Positions 19,197 through 28,171 of a DNA stretch of 60,320 nucleotides are shown piece after piece. The notes under the pieces are model-generated. The model was not told the origin of the DNA. It ran no database searches and worked only from the letters and a program-made list of their open reading frames with translations. The stretch is from positions 1 through 60,320 of the forward strand of contig JADKGF010000055.1 of assembly GCA_016717105.1 (NCBI GenBank), read 5' to 3'. The stretch comes from Saprospiraceae bacterium. Its GTDB lineage: Bacteria; Bacteroidota; Bacteroidia; Chitinophagales; Saprospiraceae. Within the stretch, counting starts at the first letter, position 1. The number at the start of each line of letters is the position of its first letter. A program made the translations under genes and the position numbers.

Positions 19197-21479
19197 ATGA
19201 AAATACCCGCATATAACATATTTAACCTGCTTTTGCCTTTCATTTTATTACTTTCATATAATGAAGCAAAGGCCTTACACATCATAGGTGGCGATGTAGT
19301 GTACAAATGTCTCAAACTGGACAGTATAAGTAGGACTGTAAGGTACCAGATCACCTTTACCATGTACAGGGATAGCAAGAGTAATGGCGCCAATTTTGAT
19401 GACCCTACAAGATTTGGAATATACAGAGGCTCTGGAAATAATTGGACGTTCATACGGACAGTTGATGAAATCAATGTAAGAGATATAAAAAACATTGATA
19501 TAATAGATGCTAATAATCCTTGTATCTTGGTTCCGGTCAATGTCGGTGTACAAAGCGGTGTTTATGTTTTTGAAATAACATTGCCTATCGTTAATGAAAA
19601 TTATTTGATTGCCTATCAACGATGCTGCCGCAATAATACCATCCTAAATCTGGTCGATCCAGGGAGTACTGGTGCAGCATTTACTACAGAAATCACACCA
19701 GAAGCCCAAATGAATTGTAATAATAGTCCAACATTTAAGAGCTTTCCACCGGTGGTCATTTGTGTCAATCGTCCTATAAATTACGACCATTCAGCTGTAG
19801 ATATGGATGGCGATAGTTTGGTTTATGAATTTTGTAATCCACTTACTGCTGGAGGAACTGATGGATCTACCACAGTCGGAGAAGCCGAATCATGTACTGG
19901 AGTGACACCAAATCCGCGTAACTGCCCACCACCTTTTTCCTTCGTTACATTCAAAGGTCCTAATTTTTCGTTTGACCGACCCATGGGCGGCAATCCAGTC
20001 ATAACGATAGATCCAGTCACAGGCATCATCGAAGGATCACCCAATATATTGGGACAATATGTAGTAGGCGTATGCGTCAAAGAATATAGGCAAGGGAAAT
20101 TAATAGGCATACTACGCCGAGATTTTCAATTTAATGTGACGACCTGCCAAATAGCCGTAAATGCAGACCTGAAAGCTTCATCTAAAACAGAAACTGAATT
20201 TCAGATCAATAGCTGCGGCGACTATACGATCAATTTCCAAAACCTAAGTACAGATGAAAAATATATAAAAAATTACTATTGGGAATTTGATATCAACAAT
20301 AAAAAGGAAATCTACAACACAAGAAATGTATCTGTGACATTTCCGGGGCTAGGTAGTTATAAGGCTACAATGATCCTAAATAAGGACCTGCCAGGCTTCG
20401 TCGAGTGTTCTGATACCGCTACTATAGTCGTCAATTTATATCCTTCCATAGATGCTGATTTCAGTTTTGCTTATGATACCTGTGTGGCAGGTCCAGTAGC
20501 ATTTAAAGATCTATCATTGTCTGGTGCTGGCCCAATACAAAAATGGAATTGGAATTTTATAGAAGGTGTTTCGACCGTTCAAAATCCGTTTTTTGAATAT
20601 GAAAATCCGGGCTTAAAAACAGCTAGACTAATAGTAGAAGACCAAAACAAATGTATAGACACATTAATCAGGCAAATTAATTATTTTCCATTACCTGCAT
20701 TAATCGTCATCGAACCCAATACTTTTACGGGTTGTCAGCCAGCCAATATATTTTTTGATAATCTCAGCAAACCCATAGACTCAACTTATACATTTGAATG
20801 GGATTTTGGTGATGGTGGTACTGGTAAAGAGCTTAGTCCCACACATTTATACAATGACGTAGGTGTTTATACTGTAAAATTGAAACTAATATCACCTATC
20901 GGATGCGAAACAACCAGTAGTTGGCCCAATCTAATAAGAGTCTTACCAAGTCCTACAGCAGGATTCAGTTACGCTCCTGAAAAACCCGATTATTACAACA
21001 ATGTAGTCCAATTTACAGACTTGTCTAAAGATGCACTTGCCTACACATGGGTTTTTGATTCTTTGGGTTTGTCCTTGCTTCAAAATCCTACATTTACCTT
21101 TAGAGATACTGGCTTATTCACTATTTATCAGATAGTGCAACATTCGTCAGGATGCTCCGACACTGCCACAACAATAATACCGATTTTTCCCATAGTAGAT
21201 TTTTATATGCCAAATGCTTTTACTCCAAATGATGATGGGCTAAATGATGTTTTTATTCCTGTTGGAAAATTCTTGGGTATCAAGACATACAGTTTTTCGA
21301 TTTGGAATCGATGGGGCGACCGAATTTTCAATACTGATGATTACAATATAGGATGGAATGGCCAACGAAATAATGTTGGTGAATTGGCACCTGGAGGTGT
21401 TTATGCCTATACGATAGATTACATAGATTCATTCAACAAAGCTCAGTCACTCAAAGGGCATTGTACCTTATTGCGATGA
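19197..21479 (+). CDS. PKD-domain protein with T9SS type B (CHU_C) sorting domain
   Basis: The 760-residue secreted protein starts with a signal peptide (NLLLPFILLLSYNEAKA). An N-terminal Cys-containing beta region follows (LHIIGGDVVYKCLKL, QRCCRNNTILNL). Several PKD domains come next (about residues 320-650; FEWDFGDGGTGKELSPTHLY is a textbook PKD motif). It ends in a gliding-motility-type C-terminal domain (MPNAFTPNDDGLNDVFIP, then FSIWNRWGDRIF and KGHCTLLR). That tail targets proteins to the type IX secretion system and the cell surface. It has its own promoter at 19113. The terminator hairpin at 21589 probably ends its transcript. It is likely an adhesin or surface structural protein. Confidence 0.88.
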   Translation: MKIPAYNIFNLLLPFILLLSYNEAKALHIIGGDVVYKCLKLDSISRTVRYQITFTMYRDSKSNGANFDDPTRFGIYRGSGNNWTFIRTVDEINVRDIKNIDIIDANNPCILVPVNVGVQSGVYVFEITLPIVNENYLIAYQRCCRNNTILNLVDPGSTGAAFTTEITPEAQMNCNNSPTFKSFPPVVICVNRPINYDHSAVDMDGDSLVYEFCNPLTAGGTDGSTTVGEAESCTGVTPNPRNCPPPFSFVTFKGPNFSFDRPMGGNPVITIDPVTGIIEGSPNILGQYVVGVCVKEYRQGKLIGILRRDFQFNVTTCQIAVNADLKASSKTETEFQINSCGDYTINFQNLSTDEKYIKNYYWEFDINNKKEIYNTRNVSVTFPGLGSYKATMILNKDLPGFVECSDTATIVVNLYPSIDADFSFAYDTCVAGPVAFKDLSLSGAGPIQKWNWNFIEGVSTVQNPFFEYENPGLKTARLIVEDQNKCIDTLIRQINYFPLPALIVIEPNTFTGCQPANIFFDNLSKPIDSTYTFEWDFGDGGTGKELSPTHLYNDVGVYTVKLKLISPIGCETTSSWPNLIRVLPSPTAGFSYAPEKPDYYNNVVQFTDLSKDALAYTWVFDSLGLSLLQNPTFTFRDTGLFTIYQIVQHSSGCSDTATTIIPIFPIVDFYMPNAFTPNDDGLNDVFIPVGKFLGIKTYSFSIWNRWGDRIFNTDDYNIGWNGQRNNVGELAPGGVYAYTIDYIDSFNKAQSLKGHCTLLR

Positions 21480-21560
21480 TAAAATCACCTTTTATGTCTC
21501 ACGTTATCCTAAAACATAAAATCGGTACAATATTTGATCTGTCTATTGTAGAAAATCATG

Positions 21561-22910
21561 TTAGAACCTGTAATTATTAAACAAATCTAAAGCCATCTCT
21601 CTCAAGGAATGGCTTTTTATTTTTGGTGTCCTAAAATCTCTCCTTACACCCAATTCTACTCCTACATTGTTCAATTTTGTTACCACTGGATTGCTTGCAT
21701 CATTTACTGGCTTTGTTTGCCATAGGTAATAAGGTTTTAGTATCACAGTGGTCTTTCGAAAGATATTGTACCCAATCATCACACTTCCTTTTAATGATAA
21801 TCCTATATTTGATTTGTACATATTAGCTTCATTTTCTATTCTCGTAAGAGCCAGATTTTGATTGTAGGTTTTCCCTGTTGCGCTAAACTTAAGATTGATA
21901 CGAGCAGAAACTTCAGCACCAAAATTCCACTTTTGCACATTAGACAAAAATCCTACCGACAATGGTAGATCGATAGCATTATACCTGATTTCTCCTTTAT
22001 TGACCAAATTTCCCGTCACAAAACTAGTATCTATAGGTAGTCCCGTGTTCGGATCAAAATTGATAATCATTTTTGTAATGGCTTCTTTTTCCAAAATAAA
22101 TAATTCCTTAGATTGCATAAACTCGATGCCTGTGCTAGCATAGATGCCTTTATACAAATACATCCCGATCTTGCCATATGCGCCCCAACTATACCATGAG
22201 CGCTCTGTATGATTCCGTAGATCCAAAAGTGGTTTCTCAGATTCACTTCCTGATATGGTTTTTAAAGGCCTTCCAAGCTGTAATCCGGCTTCGACAAAAT
22301 AGTTTTTTCTTTTCTTTATCCTGAAGTCATGACAAATGATATCGTCTTTGTATTCTATATCATTCTTTTTCAAACTATTACATGCACCCAATTTATTTCC
22401 TAACAATGTTGGTATACTGACCTTTTCCATGATGGCCTTAGATACGGCAGCTTGATCTTCTACCCTATTTTCTGAGAGAATTTCCACTGTTTTTTGGGAC
22501 GTTTGTACTGAATATTCTACTATATTTTGTGTATTAGATTTACTTAATGATTTTGTGGTTGTCGCAATATTTGCCTTTGACTTATGTCCATCGGTTGTTG
22601 ATAAAACATGTTTCTTTTCATCTTTTTCTACTTGCTGTATAAACCCATTATTGGCTAAAGTATTCTCATCAGTTGTTATAATTTTAGAAGATGAAGATTT
22701 ATCCTCAACTTTGGCAATAATAGTCTGTTTATCAGCAAAATACAAATATCCAGCTACACCAGTCAAAATTCCCGATGTCAGTATCCAGATCCATACCACA
22801 TTTCTTCTTCTCTTTTTATCGAGATGTTGTGCAATATTATCCCAAACAAAATCTGGTGGATTCACTGCTTTGTTTTGTGCTATTTTATGTTGAAATTGTT
22901 CTGTATTCAT
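21561..22910 (-). CDS. Dual-membrane anti-sigma factor: N-terminal anti-sigma segment, TM helix, C-terminal outer membrane beta-barrel
   Basis: The 449-residue protein begins with a short cytoplasmic segment (MNTEQFQHKIAQNKAVNPPD, DFVWDNIAQHLDKKRRR). One membrane helix follows (about 38-58, WIWILTSGILTGVAGYLYFA). Then comes a ~130-residue Ser/Thr/Lys-rich linker, and from about residue 205 amphipathic beta strands typical of PorT/OMP_b-brl barrels (YFVEAGLQLGRPL, GKIGMYLYKGIYASTGIEF). The start overlaps the ECF sigma stop by 4 bp. This matches the dual membrane-spanning anti-sigma (Dma) architecture described in Bacteroides thetaiotaomicron, where an outer membrane barrel is physically linked to a cytoplasmic sigma-binding region. 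The natural C-terminus is probably GVRRDF at about 21631. A missing T in the TTTT run there would remove a TAG and create the non-barrel 22-residue tail. Confidence 0.75.
   Translation of the reverse strand: MNTEQFQHKIAQNKAVNPPDFVWDNIAQHLDKKRRRNVVWIWILTSGILTGVAGYLYFADKQTIIAKVEDKSSSSKIITTDENTLANNGFIQQVEKDEKKHVLSTTDGHKSKANIATTTKSLSKSNTQNIVEYSVQTSQKTVEILSENRVEDQAAVSKAIMEKVSIPTLLGNKLGACNSLKKNDIEYKDDIICHDFRIKKRKNYFVEAGLQLGRPLKTISGSESEKPLLDLRNHTERSWYSWGAYGKIGMYLYKGIYASTGIEFMQSKELFILEKEAITKMIINFDPNTGLPIDTSFVTGNLVNKGEIRYNAIDLPLSVGFLSNVQKWNFGAEVSARINLKFSATGKTYNQNLALTRIENEANMYKSNIGLSLKGSVMIGYNIFRKTTVILKPYYLWQTKPVNDASNPVVTKLNNVGVELGVRRDFRTPKIKSHSLREMALDLFNNYRF
21589..21624 (+). terminator. Intrinsic terminator for the PKD/T9SS gene
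   Basis: AAAGCCAT (21589-21596) pairs with ATGGCTTT (21609-21616) and is followed by TTATTTTT on the plus strand. It lies inside the apparent 3' coding end of the convergent barrel gene. This fits the view that this end is noncoding and exists only because of a frameshift. Confidence 0.6.
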
Positions 22911-23479
22911 GATGCTTGGATTCTCAATTTTAACTCTTGTGCAAGAGATTTATCATTTAATATCAAATGCTGCATATATTTTCTCGCCTTGTGTAGTTGA
23001 GTCCTCGATGTGCTTATGTCTATACTAAGGATTTCAGCAATTTCCTGATGATTTAGTTCATCCAAGACATACATAGAAAAAATCGTTTTATAACCTGTAG
23101 GCATTGAATTAAGATGCTCTAATAATTTATCATAATTGTAATCCAATTCGAATATAGTTTCAGAATACCCAGAATTGTCAAGCTGTGGTAATTCTTCCAA
23201 CTGCACAAAGTTCAATTTTTTAAGCTTTCGCAATTGTTCCAAAGATGTTCTTACTATAATTTTTTTTATCCAAGACGATAGTCTCAACGGGTCTGTAAGT
23301 CGATGTATATTTTCAAAGACATTGATAAAACCTTCTTGCAGTGCATCGCAAGCTGTATCCTGATCAGGACAATATCGAAGGCAGACACTATACATCTGCC
23401 CTCGATATTGATCATAAAGCGCCTTTTGAGCTACTCGCTGATTTTTTATACATGCTTTTATCAATTCCTGATTGGTCAT
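22907..23479 (-). CDS. ECF RNA polymerase sigma factor
   Basis: The 190-residue sigma-70 family protein has region 2 (about 15-75; QKALYDQYRGQMYSVCLRYC, CDALQEGFINVFENI). It also has region 4 with a helix-turn-helix (about 130-170; LNHQEIAEILSIDISTSRTQ). No regions 1 or 3 are present, as in ECF sigma factors. It overlaps the membrane anti-sigma/barrel gene by 4 bp (translational coupling), so the two form a sigma/anti-sigma pair. Its regulon cannot be read from the sequence; its own operon is a likely member. Confidence 0.92.
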   Translation of the reverse strand: MTNQELIKACIKNQRVAQKALYDQYRGQMYSVCLRYCPDQDTACDALQEGFINVFENIHRLTDPLRLSSWIKKIIVRTSLEQLRKLKKLNFVQLEELPQLDNSGYSETIFELDYNYDKLLEHLNSMPTGYKTIFSMYVLDELNHQEIAEILSIDISTSRTQLHKARKYMQHLILNDKSLAQELKLRIQAS

Positions 23480-23767
23480 ATTTATACCCTGTCCTTACAG
23501 TTTAACTCGAAAATTCCCCTTGAATTCGTATATTTCAGTACCCAAGCTTTTTCTAAGTTTTACTAAATAATTACCACTAAACTCATCACCATTTTTAGAA
23601 GCTGGTGTTGTAATATTTAAAGTTCCGCTTACCAAATCAAAAATTGATCACAATTAAATTGTTGTGATAAAGAAACAAATGTATTTGTCAAAACTGGATA
23701 ACTTCCCACTTGAAAAGCTGCAATGCCCAAAGGTTTTCAAACTTTAATTTACAAATTAGAGCTATCT

Positions 23768-25245
23768 CTACCAAAACCAACAATTAATAAATATCACTAT
23801 TATCGATTCCATGGCTGAAATATAATCTAAAATAACACCGTTAATCGCATCAGTATCAGAACTATAACTAATAAATTCAGGTTGATTTCCGCATACAATC
23901 ACATTACCCAAAAACAGTTCACTTTCAAAAGTTGTAATAATCGGTGTAGAAGCCATTAATTTTACTCGATCTATTACCACTATTTCAATTGAGTTGGCTG
24001 AACAAACCACAATATTCATATCAATCTTTCCACCAATAAATGGGAATAAAAATTCATCTAATCTAAGAAATCCATCCTCCAACTTTTTGTCCATCACAAT
24101 CAATAAATGTTCCCTTATATGTAAATTTATCAATTCAAGAGCATCAAAAACTATATCACCAATATTTTATCAGCATTAATTACACCTATATTAATGATTT
24201 GATCTGGAGCATTCCATTTATTTATACAATTACTAGAATTAAAAAACAACTTGATTTCTAATTCTTTGTCTTTAGGAACTCTACCAGAAAATGTACCATC
24301 TATATGTGTATTTCCATGACCACCCAAATATTCGCCAACTGGAGATACCCACACATGAACATTCGGCATAGGATTACCATTTTTATCTACTACACGACCA
24401 CTAAGTATGATGCTTGGAAAATTGTAATCATAATTCCAGCAACTAAAATGCGATACCGACGCAGTATATACATTACCTACAAGTTGTCCAATTCCTTCTT
24501 CTACCCAAAGTCCAGTTTTATAATCAAAATACCACATAGGTATTTCTGATTTGGCATTTGCTAAAAGATCTTGAGATACCACAGCCGACATTTTAACGGT
24601 TTTGTCCTTTTTGATCTGCAATTTTTCACCGTTTGTCGCCTGCAATTCCACATATACCATACCATAAGACAAAAGTGTACCTACTTCATTTCCTGCATTG
24701 ATGCTCGAGAGATCGCCCGGCATGATATCGAATGATGACCATGCCAAAGGATCCAAATAATGTACAGCAACTTTTACATCGCCGGTATAATCGGTATTAT
24801 CATCATCATACACAATGCTATTAGGCTCAAAATCTAAGGTAACATTTCCTTTTTCAATTTTGCCACCTGTAGAAGCCGAAAACGTCAAGTCAAAGTTTTT
24901 TGGTACCAATACACTTTTGAATTGCATACCGTGGTCTCTGTCAGTCCTGAATGTTTTACATCCTTCAAAATATCCATCTTTGGTAATGGTGAAAAAATTG
25001 TGCGTACTTTTTACCTTAGAATTATCGAATTTGTACACACCGTATTTATCACTATATGTCACATTGCCGTCAAAACTTACTTTCGCACCTTCTATAGGCT
25101 TTTTGTCCGGATCTAGCACCACGCCAAAAATGTCGGCATTAAATGTAGCTGCATTGCCCGATGGATTAAATTGGTCAACATCTTTCTGGCACCCTGTAAA
25201 CAAAAGGACGCAGATGATCATATTTATAAAAAATTGCTTGTTCAT
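23768..25245 (-). CDS. Lipoprotein with carboxypeptidase-regulatory-like and ZU5-like domains (one frameshift)
   Basis: The N-terminal reading (25245-24151) has a lipoprotein signal (MIICVLLFTGCQKD). A CarboxypepD_reg-like Ig domain follows (about 35-110; FGVVLDPDKKPIEGAKVSFD). A central region with the look of a ZU5 domain comes next (TGGKIEKGNVTLDFEPNSIV), then PMWYFDYKTGLWVEEG and VSHFSCWNYD. A second Ig-like regulatory domain follows (IILSGRVVDKNGNPMPNVHV). Coding sense continues past the stop in another frame (GDIVFDALELINLHIREHLL) down to 23768, with a break near 24160. Similar multi-domain lipoproteins are common in Saprospiraceae-like genomes but have no established function. The neighbouring ECF system may or may not control it. 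Confidence 0.65.
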
Positions 25246-25442
25246 ATTTTTAAGATTAATAAAGTCAAAAATTAAATACTGAATCCGAATTCCCTTGTAA
25301 GATGAAAATAAGTGAATTCGCGTTGCCTGACTTTATATATATTTTAAAAAAGTAAGTTGTAATGTTTTGTTTTGGCAGGAATTTGATAGAAAAATTATAA
25401 TACTTTTCCTCTAAATATCAAACTCTATCGATGCTACCAAAA

Positions 25443-27218
25443 TCAATTTTCCTCTATAACCACTTCCGTCCGTCGATTGTAACTGTGTTGCGCTTCTGTA
25501 CAAGGTACATGGTCGGTGCATTTATTGCGAATTTTACTTTCACCAAAACCACGGATATTGATGCGTTCTTCATCGATACCTTGTGTCGTTAGGTAATTTC
25601 TTACGGCATTTGCTCTGTCTATAGAAAGCTGGAGATTGTATTGACTTGTGCCTCGACTGTCAGTATGTGCTTCGAGCCTTATTTTCAATTGCGGACGTGC
25701 AGTCATGGTTCTTGCCAAAGCATCAAGTTCATCCATGGCGACCTTTTGGAGCTGGCTACTGTTATAATTATAGTAAATATTCTCAAAAACTACGACATCA
25801 CCTGCTTTGGAGTCAATCAGGATACTATCCAATGTTGTCCCTACAGATTGATTTTCATCGATTATGGATTTATCATCAATATTATTTGTAATGTCTTCAA
25901 CTGCTAGATCTTCTGGTTCTAAAACAATATTAAATTCGGGACCAAATACTTGATAATCAAAGATTAATTCCAATGGGGCAAAACCAGGAGTTTTAGTCGA
26001 TATCAGGTATTTTTGGCTTTTTTTGATCTGAAAAGCGGCCTTGCCATTCTCAGCAGTATAAAATTCGGGGAATTTCTGTCCCTTTTTGGGTGATAACTTG
26101 AGTATAAGGTCGCCCGGATCTTTGCCCGATAACATATCTACATTATAGCTCGAAAGTGTAAAATTATTCACATCGATATCCAATGGTGTCAAAGTTATTG
26201 CTGCATTTGCCAATGGTTCCAGCGTCAATTTGTCCAATACCTGTATCGTCGATGTTACAATATCTCTTATATCTGTACCGAAAATGGGTTGTGCTGATTC
26301 GAAGCGGTAGATATCATCTTTACCTTTGCCACCTGGTCTGTTGCTAGTAAAATATCCAGATTTGCTATTTTCTCTGACGATCATCCCAAGGTCATCAAAC
26401 AGCGAATTAAAAGGTTCGGGCAATGCTTCTGGTTTTTGCCAGACTCCATTTTTAAGGTTTGAAACATACAAATCTAGTCCGCCCATACCTTGTGGTCTAT
26501 CTGATGCATAGATCAGGATTGAATCATTCAAAAGAAATGGGAAAACTTCATTTTTATTAGAATTGATCTCAATGCCTGCGTTGATAATTCCTGTCCATTC
26601 TACACCATCAAAATAAGCGAAATACAGATCCATACCGCCATTTCCATTGGGTTTGTTGGACGAGAAAACCATCGTCTTTCCATCTTCAGACAATGCAGGA
26701 TGACAAACAGAATAATTTGCAACGTTTATATTGACTGGTTTTACATCTGGCTTGGCTGGATTTAGATCAGCAGTCATGATTCTTAGAAAAAAAGTGTCTG
26801 TTTCTACACCTCTGTATAATCTTTTTTCTTTGTGCGAACGGGTGAAAAACATCCTATTCTGATGTGCATCGTAAGCTGCTGGACCTTCGTGTAGATCCGA
26901 ATTGATCCGTTTATTATATGGACTTCTATTGAGCAATGTATTGTTTATATCCACTTGGGCATAAGCCAAATTAAAAAAAGGTTCACCTATTTCTTTGTCA
27001 AAAAGCGTTCCTTTCACATCTGTATATACAAATGCGATCTTATCACCCATAAATGCAGGTGAAGATTCGAGATTCGGCGTATTGATTAATGCTTCATTGT
27101 AAATCTTAATTCCCTTTATCGCATCGACATTAACCAAAGTCTGACATACAGCCATACGACTGCAACCCAAAACAAGAAGTCCTAAAATAACGATATGTAT
27201 ATAAGCGGATCTAAACAT
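25443..27218 (-). CDS. OmpA-family protein with PD40 beta-propeller repeats (T9SS-associated)
   Basis: The 591-residue protein has a signal peptide and PD40/WD40-like repeats (HPALSEDGKTMVFSSNKPNG, LIYASDRPQGMGGLDLYVSN, GYFTSNRPGGKGKDDIYRFE). A carboxypeptidase-regulatory-like segment follows. It ends in an OmpA peptidoglycan-binding domain (about 470-590; RLEAHTDSRGTSQYNLQLSI, NIRGFGESKIRNKC). This order matches proteins of the PorE type and the OmpA partners encoded next to SprF genes. It probably anchors the SprF-like barrel or the adhesin to peptidoglycan. Its start overlaps the SprF stop by 1 bp, so the genes are translationally coupled. Confidence 0.88.
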   Translation of the reverse strand: MFRSAYIHIVILGLLVLGCSRMAVCQTLVNVDAIKGIKIYNEALINTPNLESSPAFMGDKIAFVYTDVKGTLFDKEIGEPFFNLAYAQVDINNTLLNRSPYNKRINSDLHEGPAAYDAHQNRMFFTRSHKEKRLYRGVETDTFFLRIMTADLNPAKPDVKPVNINVANYSVCHPALSEDGKTMVFSSNKPNGNGGMDLYFAYFDGVEWTGIINAGIEINSNKNEVFPFLLNDSILIYASDRPQGMGGLDLYVSNLKNGVWQKPEALPEPFNSLFDDLGMIVRENSKSGYFTSNRPGGKGKDDIYRFESAQPIFGTDIRDIVTSTIQVLDKLTLEPLANAAITLTPLDIDVNNFTLSSYNVDMLSGKDPGDLILKLSPKKGQKFPEFYTAENGKAAFQIKKSQKYLISTKTPGFAPLELIFDYQVFGPEFNIVLEPEDLAVEDITNNIDDKSIIDENQSVGTTLDSILIDSKAGDVVVFENIYYNYNSSQLQKVAMDELDALARTMTARPQLKIRLEAHTDSRGTSQYNLQLSIDRANAVRNYLTTQGIDEERINIRGFGESKIRNKCTDHVPCTEAQHSYNRRTEVVIEEN

Positions 27219-28171
27219 CAGAAATATCGGGGATTAACGATGATTGTTTTAATTTTTCTTGGGATCAAATTGTACGATATGATGGCTTCCAAACTACCAT
27301 TGCTCACAGTACGCAGTTTTGATAATGAAATATCATAAGCAAATCCAAACATGAGTCTTTCAGAAAGTTGTACACCAAATATCAGGTCTATCGATTCGCC
27401 CAAATCGCCTCTTGTTCCTCCTGTGCGATAAGTCAGACCTGCCGTGTATTGGTCTTTATAGGTCAGGCTGAAATTCAAATCTAAGCCCCAAGGACTATTT
27501 TCTGCAGCTTTAAAAAGAAGCTGTGGTGTAGCCCTTACATTGTTGTTTATGATAAAAGTCCCACCAGTCATCAATAACAAATGTCTTACCTCAGTAGAAA
27601 AAAGTTGGTTTGTGTCGAAATCGATATCGGCTCTGATCATCCTAGGTATGGTACCTCCAAAATAAAACTTATTGGTATTAAAATAAACCCCAAAACCAGC
27701 ATTAAAAAGGTTTCGTGATTGGATAGTTTGTGGTATAGCAGGATCCATTGTGATGCCTTGGATAGCAAACAATCGCTCATCAGTATAGTCCTGAATATAA
27801 TTGCGCCCTGAGACGTTCATACCCATGCTGAGTGTCCCTTCTCCAAGCAAAAATTTGTATGCATACATCAATTCATAAGTGATTTTTTCGGTGATCCCTA
27901 TGGATTGTCGTTCAAAATTGAGTCCCAAACCTATTCTTTTACCTAATCTTGGCAAATTGACGGATAGTAGTTGTGCCTTTGGTGCTCCAGGAAATCCATT
28001 CCATTGATCTCGGTACATCAACGTACCAGAAAGATAAGTTTCATTACCCGCATAAGCAGGATTTAAAGCCATTTTATTATACATGAATTGCGTGTACATC
28101 TGTTGCTGTTGGCCGAAAATCCCATTCAAGCTCAAAAAGCAAGATACCCATAACAGTGCCACTCTCATCAT
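27218..28171 (-). CDS. PorP/SprF family type IX secretion outer membrane protein
   Basis: The 317-residue protein has a signal peptide (LLWVSCFLSLNGIFGQQ). It then carries the family signature QMYTQFMYNKMALNPAYAGN, followed by barrel strands and a terminal aromatic (NPRYF). PorP/SprF proteins sit in the outer membrane and capture type B T9SS substrates with CHU_C tails. It lies between, and overlaps, the giant CHU_C protein (4 bp) and the OmpA/PD40 protein (1 bp). It is thus the dedicated partner of that adhesin by the pattern known for SprB/SprF in Flavobacterium. Confidence 0.93.
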   Translation of the reverse strand: MMRVALLWVSCFLSLNGIFGQQQQMYTQFMYNKMALNPAYAGNETYLSGTLMYRDQWNGFPGAPKAQLLSVNLPRLGKRIGLGLNFERQSIGITEKITYELMYAYKFLLGEGTLSMGMNVSGRNYIQDYTDERLFAIQGITMDPAIPQTIQSRNLFNAGFGVYFNTNKFYFGGTIPRMIRADIDFDTNQLFSTEVRHLLLMTGGTFIINNNVRATPQLLFKAAENSPWGLDLNFSLTYKDQYTAGLTYRTGGTRGDLGESIDLIFGVQLSERLMFGFAYDISLSKLRTVSNGSLEAIISYNLIPRKIKTIIVNPRYF

